A stretch of DNA of 33,932 nucleotides from CAMBDS01 sp964355675 (GCA_964355675.1 CAYHEC010000033.1:1-33932); one strand, 5' to 3'; counted from the stretch's first letter, positions 6,864 to 14,817 are shown. Numbers and translations are program-made. The notes: generated by a model from the letters alone, not told the origin.

Positions 6864-8045
6864 ATGCGCTATAACGCTGACACATTTCGATTAGAAGATA
6901 GCTCACGGCTGGGCAAACCAGCGCTGATTATCGGCGTCGTAGGACTTGCAACGTCGTTCGGCGGTCTTGCTTTGCATCCGGCAGACTTCTTCAGCTCTTA
7001 CCTGACTGCCTGGCTGTTCTGGGTTGGGATAGGTTTGGGTGGACTATTCCTGACAATGTTGCACCATCTGACCGGTTCGGTCTGGTCTGTGACTATCAGG
7101 CGTTTGATGGAGGCTCTTGCCGGAACACTGCCGATAATGGCGGTACTGTTTATACCGATTTTATTTGGGATTCACGATCTTTACGAATGGAGTCATTCGG
7201 AAGCGCAACATGATCCAATTCTGATGAAAAAGGCGATATGGTTAAATCCGCTGTTTTTCGGGTTGCGTTCGGTGATTTACCTTAGCGTCTGGTCGTTTCT
7301 CGCGTGGCGGTTGAGGACAATTTCAATCGATCAGGATAAGGGGGGAACAGATGAACATAGAGCCCGGTTCGTGAAGGTGTCTGCCCCGGGTATGATTGTT
7401 TTCGCACTTACTGTTTCTTTTGCTTCCTTCGACTGGCTGATGTCACTGAATCCACACTGGTATTCGACGATCTTCGGCGTATATTTCGCCATGGGTTCAA
7501 TAATGGCGATGTTAGCGTTTCTGATCATTGTCATTGGCCGGTTGCAGTCGAAAGGTGCGTTAGTTGGGATAATCACCGAAGAGCATCGCCACGATCTTGG
7601 GAAGTTGTTTTTCGCGTTCATGATATTGTGGGCTTACATGGCGTTTTCACAATACTTCTTGATATGGTATGCCAATCTGCCCGAGGAGACGATATTCTAC
7701 CGGCAACGTTGGGTCGGGAGTTGGAAAGCAATTTCACTTCTTATCGTATTTGGACATTTTACCGTTCCATTTCTGATGCTGACCAGTCGACCAGCCAAAC
7801 GCAATATGACCTATCTTACGTTAATTTGTGGTTGGATGCTTTTGATGCACTATGTCGATTTATATTGGAACATATTCCCTACCTTCTCCCAAGAGGGATT
7901 TCATATTAATCCTTGGAATTTCACGACTCTGATTGGCATTGGCGGGGTAATGATCTACTCCTTCATCAGGATGTTGGCGAGCCATCCTCTCGTGCCTGTC
8001 GGTGACCCGCGGCTTAGCGATTCTATCAACACTCTCAGCAAATAA
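6864..8045 (+). CDS. actF: Alternative Complex III membrane subunit ActF (NrfD-like)
   Basis: A 393-residue, ten-helix membrane protein of the NrfD/PsrC-like family, the second quinone-side subunit of ACIII. Conserved blocks include WLFWVGIGLGGLFLTMLHHLTGS (seen across residues 50-72), FDWLMSLNPHWYSTIFGVY, ILWAYMAFSQYFLIWYANLPEE and the MHYVDLYWNIFP segment. I preferred ATG 6864 (preceded by CAGGGAA) over GTG 6846, which lies directly after a strong hairpin and would add six Lys-rich residues. Two bases separate its stop from the next start, indicating translational coupling. Confidence 0.93.
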   Translation: MRYNADTFRLEDSSRLGKPALIIGVVGLATSFGGLALHPADFFSSYLTAWLFWVGIGLGGLFLTMLHHLTGSVWSVTIRRLMEALAGTLPIMAVLFIPILFGIHDLYEWSHSEAQHDPILMKKAIWLNPLFFGLRSVIYLSVWSFLAWRLRTISIDQDKGGTDEHRARFVKVSAPGMIVFALTVSFASFDWLMSLNPHWYSTIFGVYFAMGSIMAMLAFLIIVIGRLQSKGALVGIITEEHRHDLGKLFFAFMILWAYMAFSQYFLIWYANLPEETIFYRQRWVGSWKAISLLIVFGHFTVPFLMLTSRPAKRNMTYLTLICGWMLLMHYVDLYWNIFPTFSQEGFHINPWNFTTLIGIGGVMIYSFIRMLASHPLVPVGDPRLSDSINTLSK

Positions 8046-8047
8046 AG

Positions 8048-8389
8048 ATGAGCGACGAACACAACACCGATCACAACGGCCATCAGAGCGACAATAATTA
8101 CGAACGGCTGGACGCAAATCCGTGGATGCTTGGCGGGGCGCTGGCGATAGGAATGATTGTGCTTGGAGTGACGCTCGTGCTTCTGAATGATTATTTCATT
8201 CTCGAAAAAGAAAAGATGATCGACGAAGTTTCCATGAGACCGGAATCATCGGTGTTGAGAGACGTGCAGGCGCACGCTGATGAGATCCTGACATCGTATG
8301 GGGTTGTCGATACTGCGGCAGGATATTACCGGATACCTTTGGAAAGAGCTATGAAGTTACAAGCTGACGAAGCGTATGCGGGAAAATGA
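8048..8389 (+). CDS. Small single-span membrane protein of the ACIII operon
   Basis: A 113-residue protein with a His/Asp-rich, probably cytoplasmic N-terminus, one transmembrane helix (about residues 29-48) and a C-terminal outer segment ending with the signature YGVVDTAAGYYRIPLERAMKL. Small proteins with this 'tyrosine-glycine...IPI-x-x-AM' tail follow actF in many ACIII clusters and may be an accessory subunit; I have no more specific function. It starts 2 bp after actF and its stop overlaps an ATG at 8386 (ATGA), the probable ancestral coupled start of the SCO gene. Confidence 0.75.
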   Translation: MSDEHNTDHNGHQSDNNYERLDANPWMLGGALAIGMIVLGVTLVLLNDYFILEKEKMIDEVSMRPESSVLRDVQAHADEILTSYGVVDTAAGYYRIPLERAMKLQADEAYAGK

Positions 8390-8409
8390 ATCTTCAACAC
8401 ATAACGTAT

Positions 8410-8490
8410 AGCCCGGCGAGCTTTGCTCGGCGAGAACAGGAACAAAGGTCACTCGTCACCCGCCCAGCGAAGCTGTGCGGGCTACCCGCA
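8410..8490. repeat. REP-like inverted pair in the leader of the SCO gene
   Basis: The segment opens with TAGCCCGGCGAGCTTTGCTCGGCG (visible as CGAGC-TTT-GCTCG plus flanks) and closes with CGCCCAGCGAAGCTGTGCGGGCTA. The outer arms TAGCCCG and CGGGCTA pair, giving a REPIN-like layout between the overlapping ATG 8386 and the signal-peptide start at 8530. The reading frame stays open throughout. Confidence 0.55.
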
Positions 8491-8529
8491 AACTCCAATT
8501 TGGTTCAGCACTCATGCGCTATATGTAAA

Positions 8530-9345
8530 ATGATGAAGAACGCGGTTTTAGCTGTGGTGATTTTTATTGTCACAATTTTTGTAGCCGATCGGGCATTGGC
8601 GCAGGTAGCAGAGACCGAACCTCCTGAACTGTCACGAATCGGTGTGGATGAACATCTGGGAGATAAGATTCCGCTTGCTGAGTTGAATTTTGTTTCTGAT
8701 GATGGTGATTCTGTTGAATTTGCTGAGTTTTTTTCTGACGGCAAGCCGGTAATTTTGACTCTTTACTATTCCGATTGCCCGATGCTTTGTTCGCTGGTGC
8801 TGACAGGACTTGAAAAAGCGGTTCAACATGTTGAGTACACAGCGGGAATCGATTACAGACTTCTGACAGTCTCAATCGATCCCAGCCAAACGGTTGAAAA
8901 AAGTTCGGCAGGCAGAGAGCGTTTTGGCGGAGGATTGCCTCAAGGTTCAAAATCTGACGCGTGGAGATTCTTCACGGGTGACTCGGGAAACATCAATCGG
9001 CTAACGCAAGCGGTGGGTTTCAGATATTTCTACGACGAGGAGCGCAAGGAATATGCACATCCTGCCGTAGTGATGGTCTTAACACCTGATGGAACGATCA
9101 GCCGGTACTTGTTCGGGATTGAATTCAAGCCCACAGATGTTCGATTGGCTTTGTTGGAAGCTTCGCAAGGAAAGATCGGAAGCACTATCGACCGAGTACT
9201 GCTTTATTGCTACCATTATGACCCCAACTCTAAGGGGTATGTGCTGATGGCGGGGCAGATTATGAAGATCGGCGGAGCGGTGACTCTGGTGATTTTTGTG
9301 GGGTTGCTGGCTGGACTTTGGATTCGGGATCGGGGGAGAGGGTAG
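8530..9345 (+). CDS. SCO1/SenC-family copper chaperone with C-terminal membrane anchor
   Basis: A thioredoxin-fold protein that delivers copper to, or reduces, the CuA site of cytochrome c oxidase subunit II. The CxxxC copper motif is CPMLC in YYSDCPMLCSLVLTGLEKA, and the conserved distal histidine is in EYAHPAVVMVLTP. The N-terminus is a signal peptide (MMKNAVLAVVIFIVT...RALAQ) and a hydrophobic helix near the end (VTLVIFVGLLAGLWI) is followed by Arg-rich residues, so the domain is membrane-tethered. The same frame is open from ATG 8386, overlapping the upstream stop, but the added 48 residues are repeat-derived and would bury the signal peptide. It lies between ACIII and coxB, consistent with oxidase assembly. 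Confidence 0.92.
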   Translation: MMKNAVLAVVIFIVTIFVADRALAQVAETEPPELSRIGVDEHLGDKIPLAELNFVSDDGDSVEFAEFFSDGKPVILTLYYSDCPMLCSLVLTGLEKAVQHVEYTAGIDYRLLTVSIDPSQTVEKSSAGRERFGGGLPQGSKSDAWRFFTGDSGNINRLTQAVGFRYFYDEERKEYAHPAVVMVLTPDGTISRYLFGIEFKPTDVRLALLEASQGKIGSTIDRVLLYCYHYDPNSKGYVLMAGQIMKIGGAVTLVIFVGLLAGLWIRDRGRG

Positions 9346-9845
9346 GGGCGCGTAAACGGCCCCAATGCGAGGAATTGGACGGGGGCGCGTAAACGGCCCC
9401 GACGCGGATTGGGCGGGGGCACGTAAACGGCCCCTACGCGAGGAATTGGACGGGGGGCGCGTAAACGGCCCCTACGCGGCATATTGGGCGGGGCGCGTAA
9501 ACGGCCCCTACGCGAGGAATTAGACGGGGCGCGTAAACGGCCCCTACGCGAGGAATTGGACGGGGGGCGCGTAAACGGCCCCTACGCGGCATATTGGGCG
9601 GGGCGCGTAAACGGCCCCTACGCGAATTGGATGGGGCACGTAAACGGCCCCTACGCGAAATGGACGGGGCACGTAAACGGCCCATTCGCGAGGAATTAGA
9701 CGGGGCACGAAACGGCCCCTACGCGGCATATTGGGCGGGGGCGCGTAAACGGCCCCTACGCGGCATTATTGGACGGGGCGCGTAAACGGCCCCGACGCGT
9801 CCCATACGCAACATTTTTGGACGGGGCACGTAAACGGCCCCTACT
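9346..9845. repeat. 14-copy, ~36-bp period REP array between the SCO gene and coxB
   Basis: The core GTAAACGGCCC occurs at 9352, 9389, 9423, 9461, 9497, 9533, 9571, 9607, 9640, 9673, 9709 (decayed), 9745, 9782 and 9830. Spacing is 33-38 bp except the last (48). Linkers alternate between GAGGAATTGGACGGG and GCATATTGGGCGGG types, giving a higher-order repeat. Each unit can form a GGGGC/GCCCC stem or a CGCGTA/TACGCG stem. This is the RAYT-linked family from 1-139. The array fills the whole 524-bp gap and contains no gene. Confidence 0.9.
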
Positions 9846-9869
9846 TTTAACATTTTTATTTTGGGATGA

Positions 9870-10823
9870 ATGGATACAACAGCCACATTCTGGCTACCGG
9901 CGCCAAGTTCGACGATGGCAGGGGAGATAGATTTTCTTTTCTATGTCATTTTCGCCATCACGACGTTTTTCTTCCTCTTGATCGTCGGTTTGGCGACCTA
10001 TTTCACCATCAAGTATCGTCGCACGCCTGAAAATGCAAACGATCCAATGCCGGTGGTGGGACACAGCCACCTGCTGGAAGCCGCTTGGATTATCATTCCG
10101 CTCGGCATAGTAATCGTACTATTCTTCTGGGGTTTCAAAGGCTATCTGAAACTGAGCGTCGTACCATCCGAGGCGATGCAGGTGAAAGTGACCGGTCAGA
10201 AATGGTTCTGGACTTTCGATTATCCCGAAGGCGCAAACAGTGTGAACGAACTTGTGGCTCCGGTCGGACGGCCAGTGAAGCTTCTGCTCTCGTCGAAGGA
10301 CGTGATCCATAGTTTCTTTGTGCCAGCTTTTCGGATCAAGAAAGACGTTCTTCCGAATCGCTACGGAATAGCGTGGTTCCAAGCGACAAATGTCGGTACA
10401 TTCGATCTGTTTTGCGCAGAATACTGTGGTACGAAACACTCGCAAATGATCGGTAAAGTTCGCGTTTTAAGCGAACAAGATTACATGAGTTGGATCGAAG
10501 GAGCTTCAGACCTTGGTAAGGGCTTGACTCCAGTCGAATATGGGGAAAAACTCTTCCAGCTTAAGGCGTGTGCCACTTGTCATACCGTCGATGGGACAGC
10601 CTCAAATGGGCCAAGCCTAAAAGGGATTTTCGGACATGAGGTTAAGCTTACCGACGGGAGTCAGGTATTGGCCGACGAGAATTACATTCGTGAGTCGATA
10701 TTTATACCCAGCGCCAAGGTTGTGGCAGGATATCAACCCATCATGCCGACATTTCAGGGCATATTGAAAGATAAGGAATTAGACGCATTAATTGCCTATA
10801 TACAGTCTATAGGAGGAAGATAA
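9870..10823 (+). CDS. coxB: Cytochrome c oxidase subunit II with fused cytochrome c (caa3 type)
   Basis: A 317-residue subunit that accepts electrons at the binuclear CuA centre and passes them to subunit I. Two N-terminal transmembrane helices (about 20-47 and 70-90) precede a cupredoxin domain with CuA ligands His147, Cys182, Glu184, Cys186, His190 and Met193 (block FCAEYCGTKHSQM) and the aromatic KWFWTFDYPEG. Residues from about 222 form a class I cytochrome c with CATCH (Cys234, Cys237, His238) and probable ligand Met292 in QPIMPTFQG, which makes this a caa3 enzyme able to take electrons from ActE or a soluble cytochrome. No cleavable signal peptide is evident. The start has a modest TTGGGA ahead of it. 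Confidence 0.97.
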   Translation: MDTTATFWLPAPSSTMAGEIDFLFYVIFAITTFFFLLIVGLATYFTIKYRRTPENANDPMPVVGHSHLLEAAWIIIPLGIVIVLFFWGFKGYLKLSVVPSEAMQVKVTGQKWFWTFDYPEGANSVNELVAPVGRPVKLLLSSKDVIHSFFVPAFRIKKDVLPNRYGIAWFQATNVGTFDLFCAEYCGTKHSQMIGKVRVLSEQDYMSWIEGASDLGKGLTPVEYGEKLFQLKACATCHTVDGTASNGPSLKGIFGHEVKLTDGSQVLADENYIRESIFIPSAKVVAGYQPIMPTFQGILKDKELDALIAYIQSIGGR

Positions 10824-10854
10824 CGTGAGTCTGGTAAAAAAGCCCTCGAGAGTT

Positions 10855-10920
10855 CAGGCGGACGCCACCGTCCGCCCATTATCCAAGCACATCTCATTGG
10901 CGGACGGGGGCGTCCGCCTG
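10855..10920. repeat. Inverted repeat (REPIN-like) before coxA
   Basis: CAGGCGGACGCCACCGTCCGCC at 10855-10876 faces GGCGGACGGGGGCGTCCGCCTG at 10899-10920. Each arm is itself a hairpin and together they form a larger stem. A second member of the family, sharing the outer ends AGTTCAGGCGGACG and TCCGCCTGGACAAA, is at 20228-20292. The element begins about 30 bp after a GTG (10825) that follows the coxB stop by one base. Confidence 0.85.
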
Positions 10921-10925
10921 GACAA

Positions 10926-12572
10926 ATGCAGGGTTTCTGCGACTTCTTCAATAGACTCAATATGAATATTGCTTCTTCTATCGACGATCAAGGTCTGCCA
11001 GCTCCAAACTATCTTTCATCAGAAAAAGGGCTTTGGTCATGGCTTACGACTCTCGATCACAAACGGATTGGGATTATGTATTTGATAGGAATATCGATAG
11101 CATTTTTCCTTGGGGGGTTGTTTGCTCTTCTTATCCGTTTTGAACTTTTTCTACCCGGGCAACAGATAGTCGGTCCTGACACTTATAACAAGCTGTTTAC
11201 GTTGCATGGTGCGGTGATGATATTTCTTTTCATCATTCCCTCGATACCAGCGGCGCTGGGCAACTTTGTTTTGCCATTGCAGATTGGGGCCAAGGACGTA
11301 GCATTTCCGAGGCTTAATTTACTGAGCTGGTATATCTACGTTGCCGGATCGCTCTTTGCGATCTACTCGCTCATCTCGGGAGGCGTGGATACGGGTTGGA
11401 CATTTTACACACCCTATTCGACATCCTCTAATACTTCTGTAATCAGCATTACTACCGGCGCGTTCATACTGGGATTTTCTTCGATCCTGACAGGAATGAA
11501 TTTTATCGTGACGGTACATAAACTTCGTGCACCGGGTTTGACGTGGGGGCGGCTACCGCTGATGGTTTGGGCTCTTTACGGAACGGCATTGATACAAGTT
11601 CTGGCAACGCCGGTATTAGCTATTACACTTGCTTTGCTGGTTATGGAGAAGTCGTTCGGTATGGGGATATTCGATCCGGCGATGGGGGGCGATCCGGTTC
11701 TATTCCAACATTTCTTCTGGTTTTATTCGCACCCGGCAGTATATATCATGATTCTTCCCGGAATGGGGATCATCAGCGAGCTTATCGCGGCTTTCAGCAA
11801 GCGCGAAATAGTCGGCTATCGTTTCGTTGCCGGGTCGTCGCTGGCGATAGCATTGCTGGGGTTTCTGGTCTGGGGTCACCACATGTTCACCAGCGGTCAA
11901 TCGGAATTATCTTCAGCGGTATTCAGTTTTCTCACGTTTTTCGTTGCCATACCATCAGCGGTGAAAGTGTTCAACTGGACGGCAACGCTGTACAAAGGGA
12001 GGATATCATTAGAGGTTCCAATGCTCTATGCACTTGGATTCCTTTTCCTTTTCGCGATTGGCGGACTGACGGGTATCTTCCTTGGAACGCTGTCGGTCGA
12101 TATTCACCTTCACGACACGTATTTCGTCGTGGCGCATTTCCATTATGTGATGATGGGTGGCACGGTGATCGCGCTATTAGGCGGGATACATTATTGGTGG
12201 CCGAAGATGTTCGGGCGGATGTACAGTAAATTCTGGGGGATCACTGCATTTATCCTGGTATTCGTTGGATTTAATGTGACGTTCTTCAGTCAGTTTATAT
12301 TGGGGACTCGTGGAATGCCGCGCCGCTATTGGGATTACCTGCCGCAGTTTCAGCGGATAAACGGGATTTCGAGCGTGGGGGCTTTCATTCTGGGATCCGG
12401 GGTGCTGATTATCGCGATCTACTTGATAGCTTCATTGAAGCGGGGAAAGATTGTTGGAGCCAATCCTTGGGGAGCTTCGACCTTGGAATGGGAAACGACT
12501 TCGCCACCTCATCCGCACAACTTTGAGCGTCAGCCGGTGGTGACGGGAGGGCCGTATGAGTTTAAGAATTAA
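10926..12572 (+). CDS. coxA: Cytochrome c oxidase subunit I (haem-copper oxidase, A2-like)
   Basis: The 548-residue catalytic subunit reducing O2 to water and pumping protons, with 12 transmembrane helices. Visible ligands are His94 (haem a, LHGAVMIF), His269 and cross-linked Tyr273 (YSHPAVY), His318/His319 (WGHHMFTSG) for CuB, and His404/His406 (VVAHFHYV) for haems a3 and a. Lys347 (AVKVFNW) fits the K-channel. The glutamate of the usual HPEVY motif is replaced by Ala, with the preceding Tyr-Ser: the YSHPxVY signature of subtype A2, as in Rhodothermus caa3. ATG 10926 and ATG 10962 (MNIASS) are both possible and neither has a good ribosome site; a GTG at 10825 coupled to coxB is out of frame and separated by the inverted repeat. 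Confidence 0.96.
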   Translation: MQGFCDFFNRLNMNIASSIDDQGLPAPNYLSSEKGLWSWLTTLDHKRIGIMYLIGISIAFFLGGLFALLIRFELFLPGQQIVGPDTYNKLFTLHGAVMIFLFIIPSIPAALGNFVLPLQIGAKDVAFPRLNLLSWYIYVAGSLFAIYSLISGGVDTGWTFYTPYSTSSNTSVISITTGAFILGFSSILTGMNFIVTVHKLRAPGLTWGRLPLMVWALYGTALIQVLATPVLAITLALLVMEKSFGMGIFDPAMGGDPVLFQHFFWFYSHPAVYIMILPGMGIISELIAAFSKREIVGYRFVAGSSLAIALLGFLVWGHHMFTSGQSELSSAVFSFLTFFVAIPSAVKVFNWTATLYKGRISLEVPMLYALGFLFLFAIGGLTGIFLGTLSVDIHLHDTYFVVAHFHYVMMGGTVIALLGGIHYWWPKMFGRMYSKFWGITAFILVFVGFNVTFFSQFILGTRGMPRRYWDYLPQFQRINGISSVGAFILGSGVLIIAIYLIASLKRGKIVGANPWGASTLEWETTSPPHPHNFERQPVVTGGPYEFKN

Positions 12573-12598
12573 TAATTAAGAATTAATAATTAATAATC
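12565..12598. repeat. A+T-rich TTAATAATT array at the coxA stop
   Basis: AATTAATAATTAAGAATTAA-type repeat that contains the coxA stop codon itself. Similar arrays lie at the stop of tldD (30599-30638) and just after prfB (21867-21898). Confidence 0.75.
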
Positions 12599-12619
12599 GT
12601 TGGTCGCGGAAGGACGGGA

Positions 12620-12889
12620 TAGACAAGATGGACGGATACGGAGATCCGTCCNNNNNNNNNNNNNNNNNNNNNNNNNNNNNNNNNNNNNNNNNNNNNNNNN
12701 NNNNNNNNNNNNNNNNNNNNNNNNNNNNNNNNNNNNNNNNNNNNNNNNNNNTCCTTTAGATGAAATGGACGGAGTGGACGGATACGGAGATCCGTCCTCC
12801 TTTAGATGAAATGGACGGAGTGGACGGATACGGAGATCCGTCCTCCTTTAGACGAAATGAATAGGATGGACGGATACGGAGATCCGTCC
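12620..12889. repeat. 46-bp tandem repeats carrying GGAG-type REP hairpins, interrupted by gap
   Basis: Three 46-bp units at 12752-12797, 12798-12843 and 12844-12889 (the last diverged in the middle), each TCCTTTAGAYGAAATG... ending in the hairpin GGACGGATACGGAGATCCGTCC. The same hairpin ends at 12651 directly before the Ns, so the array continues into the gap. Confidence 0.85.
12652..12751. other. Assembly gap of exactly 100 N
   Basis: One hundred consecutive unknown bases flanked on both sides by the 46-bp tandem repeat. The round number suggests a placeholder of unknown true length, so additional repeat copies or a small gene could be hidden between coxA and coxC. Confidence 0.98.
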
Positions 12890-12905
12890 TACCGATAATT
12901 CATTC

Positions 12906-13018
12906 AGGTGTCACACGAGGACGTGTGACAGCACTCCAAGAATTGACTGAAAGTCCGCCCTTGACAAGCGGGACGCTTATCCTACGCGGGAAGAGCGGAC
13001 TGAAAGTCCGCCCTCCAA
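12906..13018. repeat. Mixed REP hairpins upstream of coxC
   Basis: Successive palindromes with unrelated stems: TGTCACACG-AGGA-CGTGTGACA, AAGCG-GGA-CGCTT followed by ATCCTACG, and GCGGACT-GAA-AGTCCGC followed by CCTCC. The second and third read GTAG and GGAG heads plus stem on the - strand. Confidence 0.75.
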
Positions 13019-13053
13019 GGATCACTAAAGTGACAGATTATTAACGAGATAAA

Positions 13054-13716
13054 TTGGCAGATATTCAAGAACATAGTCAGAATCACCCCCCCGAATGGTT
13101 TCAGCACCACTTCACCGATTCCGAACAACAACAGGAGTCGGCAAAGCTTGGGATGTGGGTTTTCCTGCTGACGGAAGTACTCTTCTTCGGCGGGCTTTTC
13201 TGCGCGTACGCGATCTACCGCGCCTGGCACCCGGAGATGTTCTTCAACGCCCATAAGGCGCTCGACTGGCGGATGGGCGGACTGAATACAATCGTGCTCA
13301 TCGCCAGCTCGGTGACGATGGCGCTGTCGATCCGCTCGTTTCAACTGAACCAGCAGAAGCAGGGCGTCTGGCTGTTAGTGGTGACACTGCTCTGTGCGGC
13401 AACCTTTATGGTCGTCAAGTACTTCGAGTACGCTCACAAGTTTCATCTCGGACAGCTTCCCGGTAAATTTTACACATTTACAGGAATCGAAGGCTCAAAT
13501 CCCCATATCTTTTTCAGCGTTTACTTCCTGATGACCGGTCTTCATGGAATTCATGTGTTGGTTGGAATGGGGTTGATTCTCTGGCTGATTATTCGTGGAA
13601 AAAAAGGGCATTTTGGACCCGACTATTACACACCTGTCGAAGTTACGGGGCTGTACTGGCATTTGGTCGATATGGTCTGGATATTCCTCTTCCCATTGTT
13701 TTACCTGATTGGATAA
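13054..13716 (+). CDS. coxC: Cytochrome c oxidase subunit III
   Basis: A 220-residue protein with five transmembrane helices, typical of the shorter bacterial subunit III. It stabilises subunit I and supports proton uptake. Family features: a His-rich N-terminus, KLGMWVFLLTEVLFFGGLF, TGLHGIHVLVGMGLILWL and YWHLVDMVWIFLFPLFYL at the C-terminus. The start is TTG 13054 with only a weak purine stretch (GAGAT) ahead. It is separated from coxA by about 480 bp of repeats and a gap, but its stop lies 4 bp before coxD, so coxC and coxD are clearly coupled. Confidence 0.95.
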   Translation: MADIQEHSQNHPPEWFQHHFTDSEQQQESAKLGMWVFLLTEVLFFGGLFCAYAIYRAWHPEMFFNAHKALDWRMGGLNTIVLIASSVTMALSIRSFQLNQQKQGVWLLVVTLLCAATFMVVKYFEYAHKFHLGQLPGKFYTFTGIEGSNPHIFFSVYFLMTGLHGIHVLVGMGLILWLIIRGKKGHFGPDYYTPVEVTGLYWHLVDMVWIFLFPLFYLIG

Positions 13717-13720
13717 CGGC

Positions 13721-14122
13721 ATGACCGATAAATACTCGCATCATCATCATATACTTCCGTTGAAGATCTACCTCGGTATCGGTGGGATACTAATTTTATT
13801 GACTCTTGTGACCGTAGCGGTTTCTCATGTCCATCTTGGCGCTTATAATCTCGTTGTTGCGATGGCGATAGCGGCATTGAAGGCGACGCTGGTCGGGTTG
13901 TTTTTCATGCATCTCCTGTACGACAACAAATTGTTCGGTGTGATTTTTTTATCGTCATTGTGCTTTCTGGGAATTTTCATCATCATTATCCTGTTCGATA
14001 CATTGCGGAGAGGTGACATTTACCCGGAAGTTGCTTTGCCGATAAAGGACAAGGCGGCGATGTATGAGAATATACCGAAAAGTCAGACACATGAGTCCGG
14101 TGAACACGAAGGCGGGAAGTGA
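13721..14122 (+). CDS. coxD: Cytochrome c oxidase subunit IV-type small membrane protein
   Basis: A 133-residue protein with three predicted helices: ILPLKIYLGIGGILILLTLV, LVVAMAIAALKATLVGLFFMHL and LFGVIFLSSLCFLGIFIIII. This is the pattern of the prokaryotic oxidase subunit IV (CtaF/CyoD-like) family, including the ALKATLVGLFFMHL block. It follows coxC by 4 bp. ATG 13721 is preferred to an overlapping TTG at 13709 because it gives the compact MTDKYSHHHH start. The stop TGA lies within the start of an octamer minisatellite. Confidence 0.9.
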   Translation: MTDKYSHHHHILPLKIYLGIGGILILLTLVTVAVSHVHLGAYNLVVAMAIAALKATLVGLFFMHLLYDNKLFGVIFLSSLCFLGIFIIIILFDTLRRGDIYPEVALPIKDKAAMYENIPKSQTHESGEHEGGK

Positions 14123-14216
14123 GAAAGTGGGCAAGTGAGAAAGTGGGCAAGTGGGCAAGTGGGCAAGTGGCAAGTGGGCAAGTGGCAAGTGGCAAGTGGC
14201 AAGTGGGCAAGCGAGG
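14118..14216. repeat. Octamer minisatellite GMAAGTGG after coxD
   Basis: About a dozen units of GAAAGTGG, GCAAGTGG and GCAAGTGA, in places shortened by a base, beginning at the coxD stop codon and ending just before the next ribosome site. The same family occurs at 15262, 20639 and 33752, each at a gene end. Confidence 0.85.
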
Positions 14217-14226
14217 GAGTTCTTAG

Positions 14227-14814
14227 ATGAAGGGTAAGACGGTACTTTTGCTGTTTTTAGCTGGTCTGGGGCTGGCGGCGCTGACCATTAAATCGGCGGT
14301 ACGGTGGGGTGGGACGCCGCTACCGGTGTTCTCAGAACTTCCGGGATTTTCCTTGATTGATCAGACCGGACAGCCATTCTCTCTCAGGGATTTAACCAAG
14401 ACCGCGGCAGTTGTTGATTTTGTTTTTACGCAATGCCAGGGACCCTGCCCGATGATGGCGTTAGAGATGGGCAAAATCCAGAATAGATTTGCCAATTCTG
14501 CTGGCATACGGTTCGTTTCGATCTCAGTAGATCCGGCTAATGACACTCCGCCGGTTCTAACCGAATATGCTGAAATGGTTGGCGCCACATCTGGCAAATG
14601 GATTTTTCTGACTGGGGTCGGGGACTCAATTGTGGCGCTTTCGGAACAGGGTTTCAAGCTACCTGCCTCCACGTGGCCAGTGGAGCACACTACTCGCTTT
14701 GTCTTGGTAGATAAGCGCGGGCAGATCAGGGGATACTATGACAGCGTCGAGGAAGAATCGATGAAAACTCTGATCGAAGACATCGACAAACTTCTGCGCA
14801 GTAAGGAGGGTTAA
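14227..14814 (+). CDS. SCO1/SenC-family copper chaperone, second copy
   Basis: A 195-residue thioredoxin-fold protein with an N-terminal membrane anchor (VLLLFLAGLGLAALTI). The copper/redox motif is CQGPC in DFVFTQCQGPCPMMALEMG, and the conserved histidine is in VEHTTRFVLVDKRG. It is shorter than the SCO protein at 8530 and lacks the C-terminal anchor. Two SCO proteins of different architecture around one caa3 oxidase suggest separate roles in CuA and CuB assembly, or as thiol reductant and copper donor; this is inference. The stop is 3 bp before the next gene. Confidence 0.93.
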   Translation: MKGKTVLLLFLAGLGLAALTIKSAVRWGGTPLPVFSELPGFSLIDQTGQPFSLRDLTKTAAVVDFVFTQCQGPCPMMALEMGKIQNRFANSAGIRFVSISVDPANDTPPVLTEYAEMVGATSGKWIFLTGVGDSIVALSEQGFKLPASTWPVEHTTRFVLVDKRGQIRGYYDSVEEESMKTLIEDIDKLLRSKEG

Positions 14815-14817
14815 CAA

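Noticed and set aside
9434..9785. Frames with repeats such as RRGRLRAP and ARKRPLRE over the REP array
   Set aside because: They exist only because the repeat lacks stops in those frames; unit length varies so the frame is not conserved.
9346..9845. Possible CRISPR array (14 repeats at about 36-bp spacing)
   Set aside because: The 'spacers' are 12-15 bp and of only two or three recurring sequences, the repeats match REP units elsewhere, and no cas gene is present.
11543..12229. A 228-codon frame inside coxA
   Set aside because: Shadow of the subunit I coding sequence in another frame, without hydrophobic or domain features.
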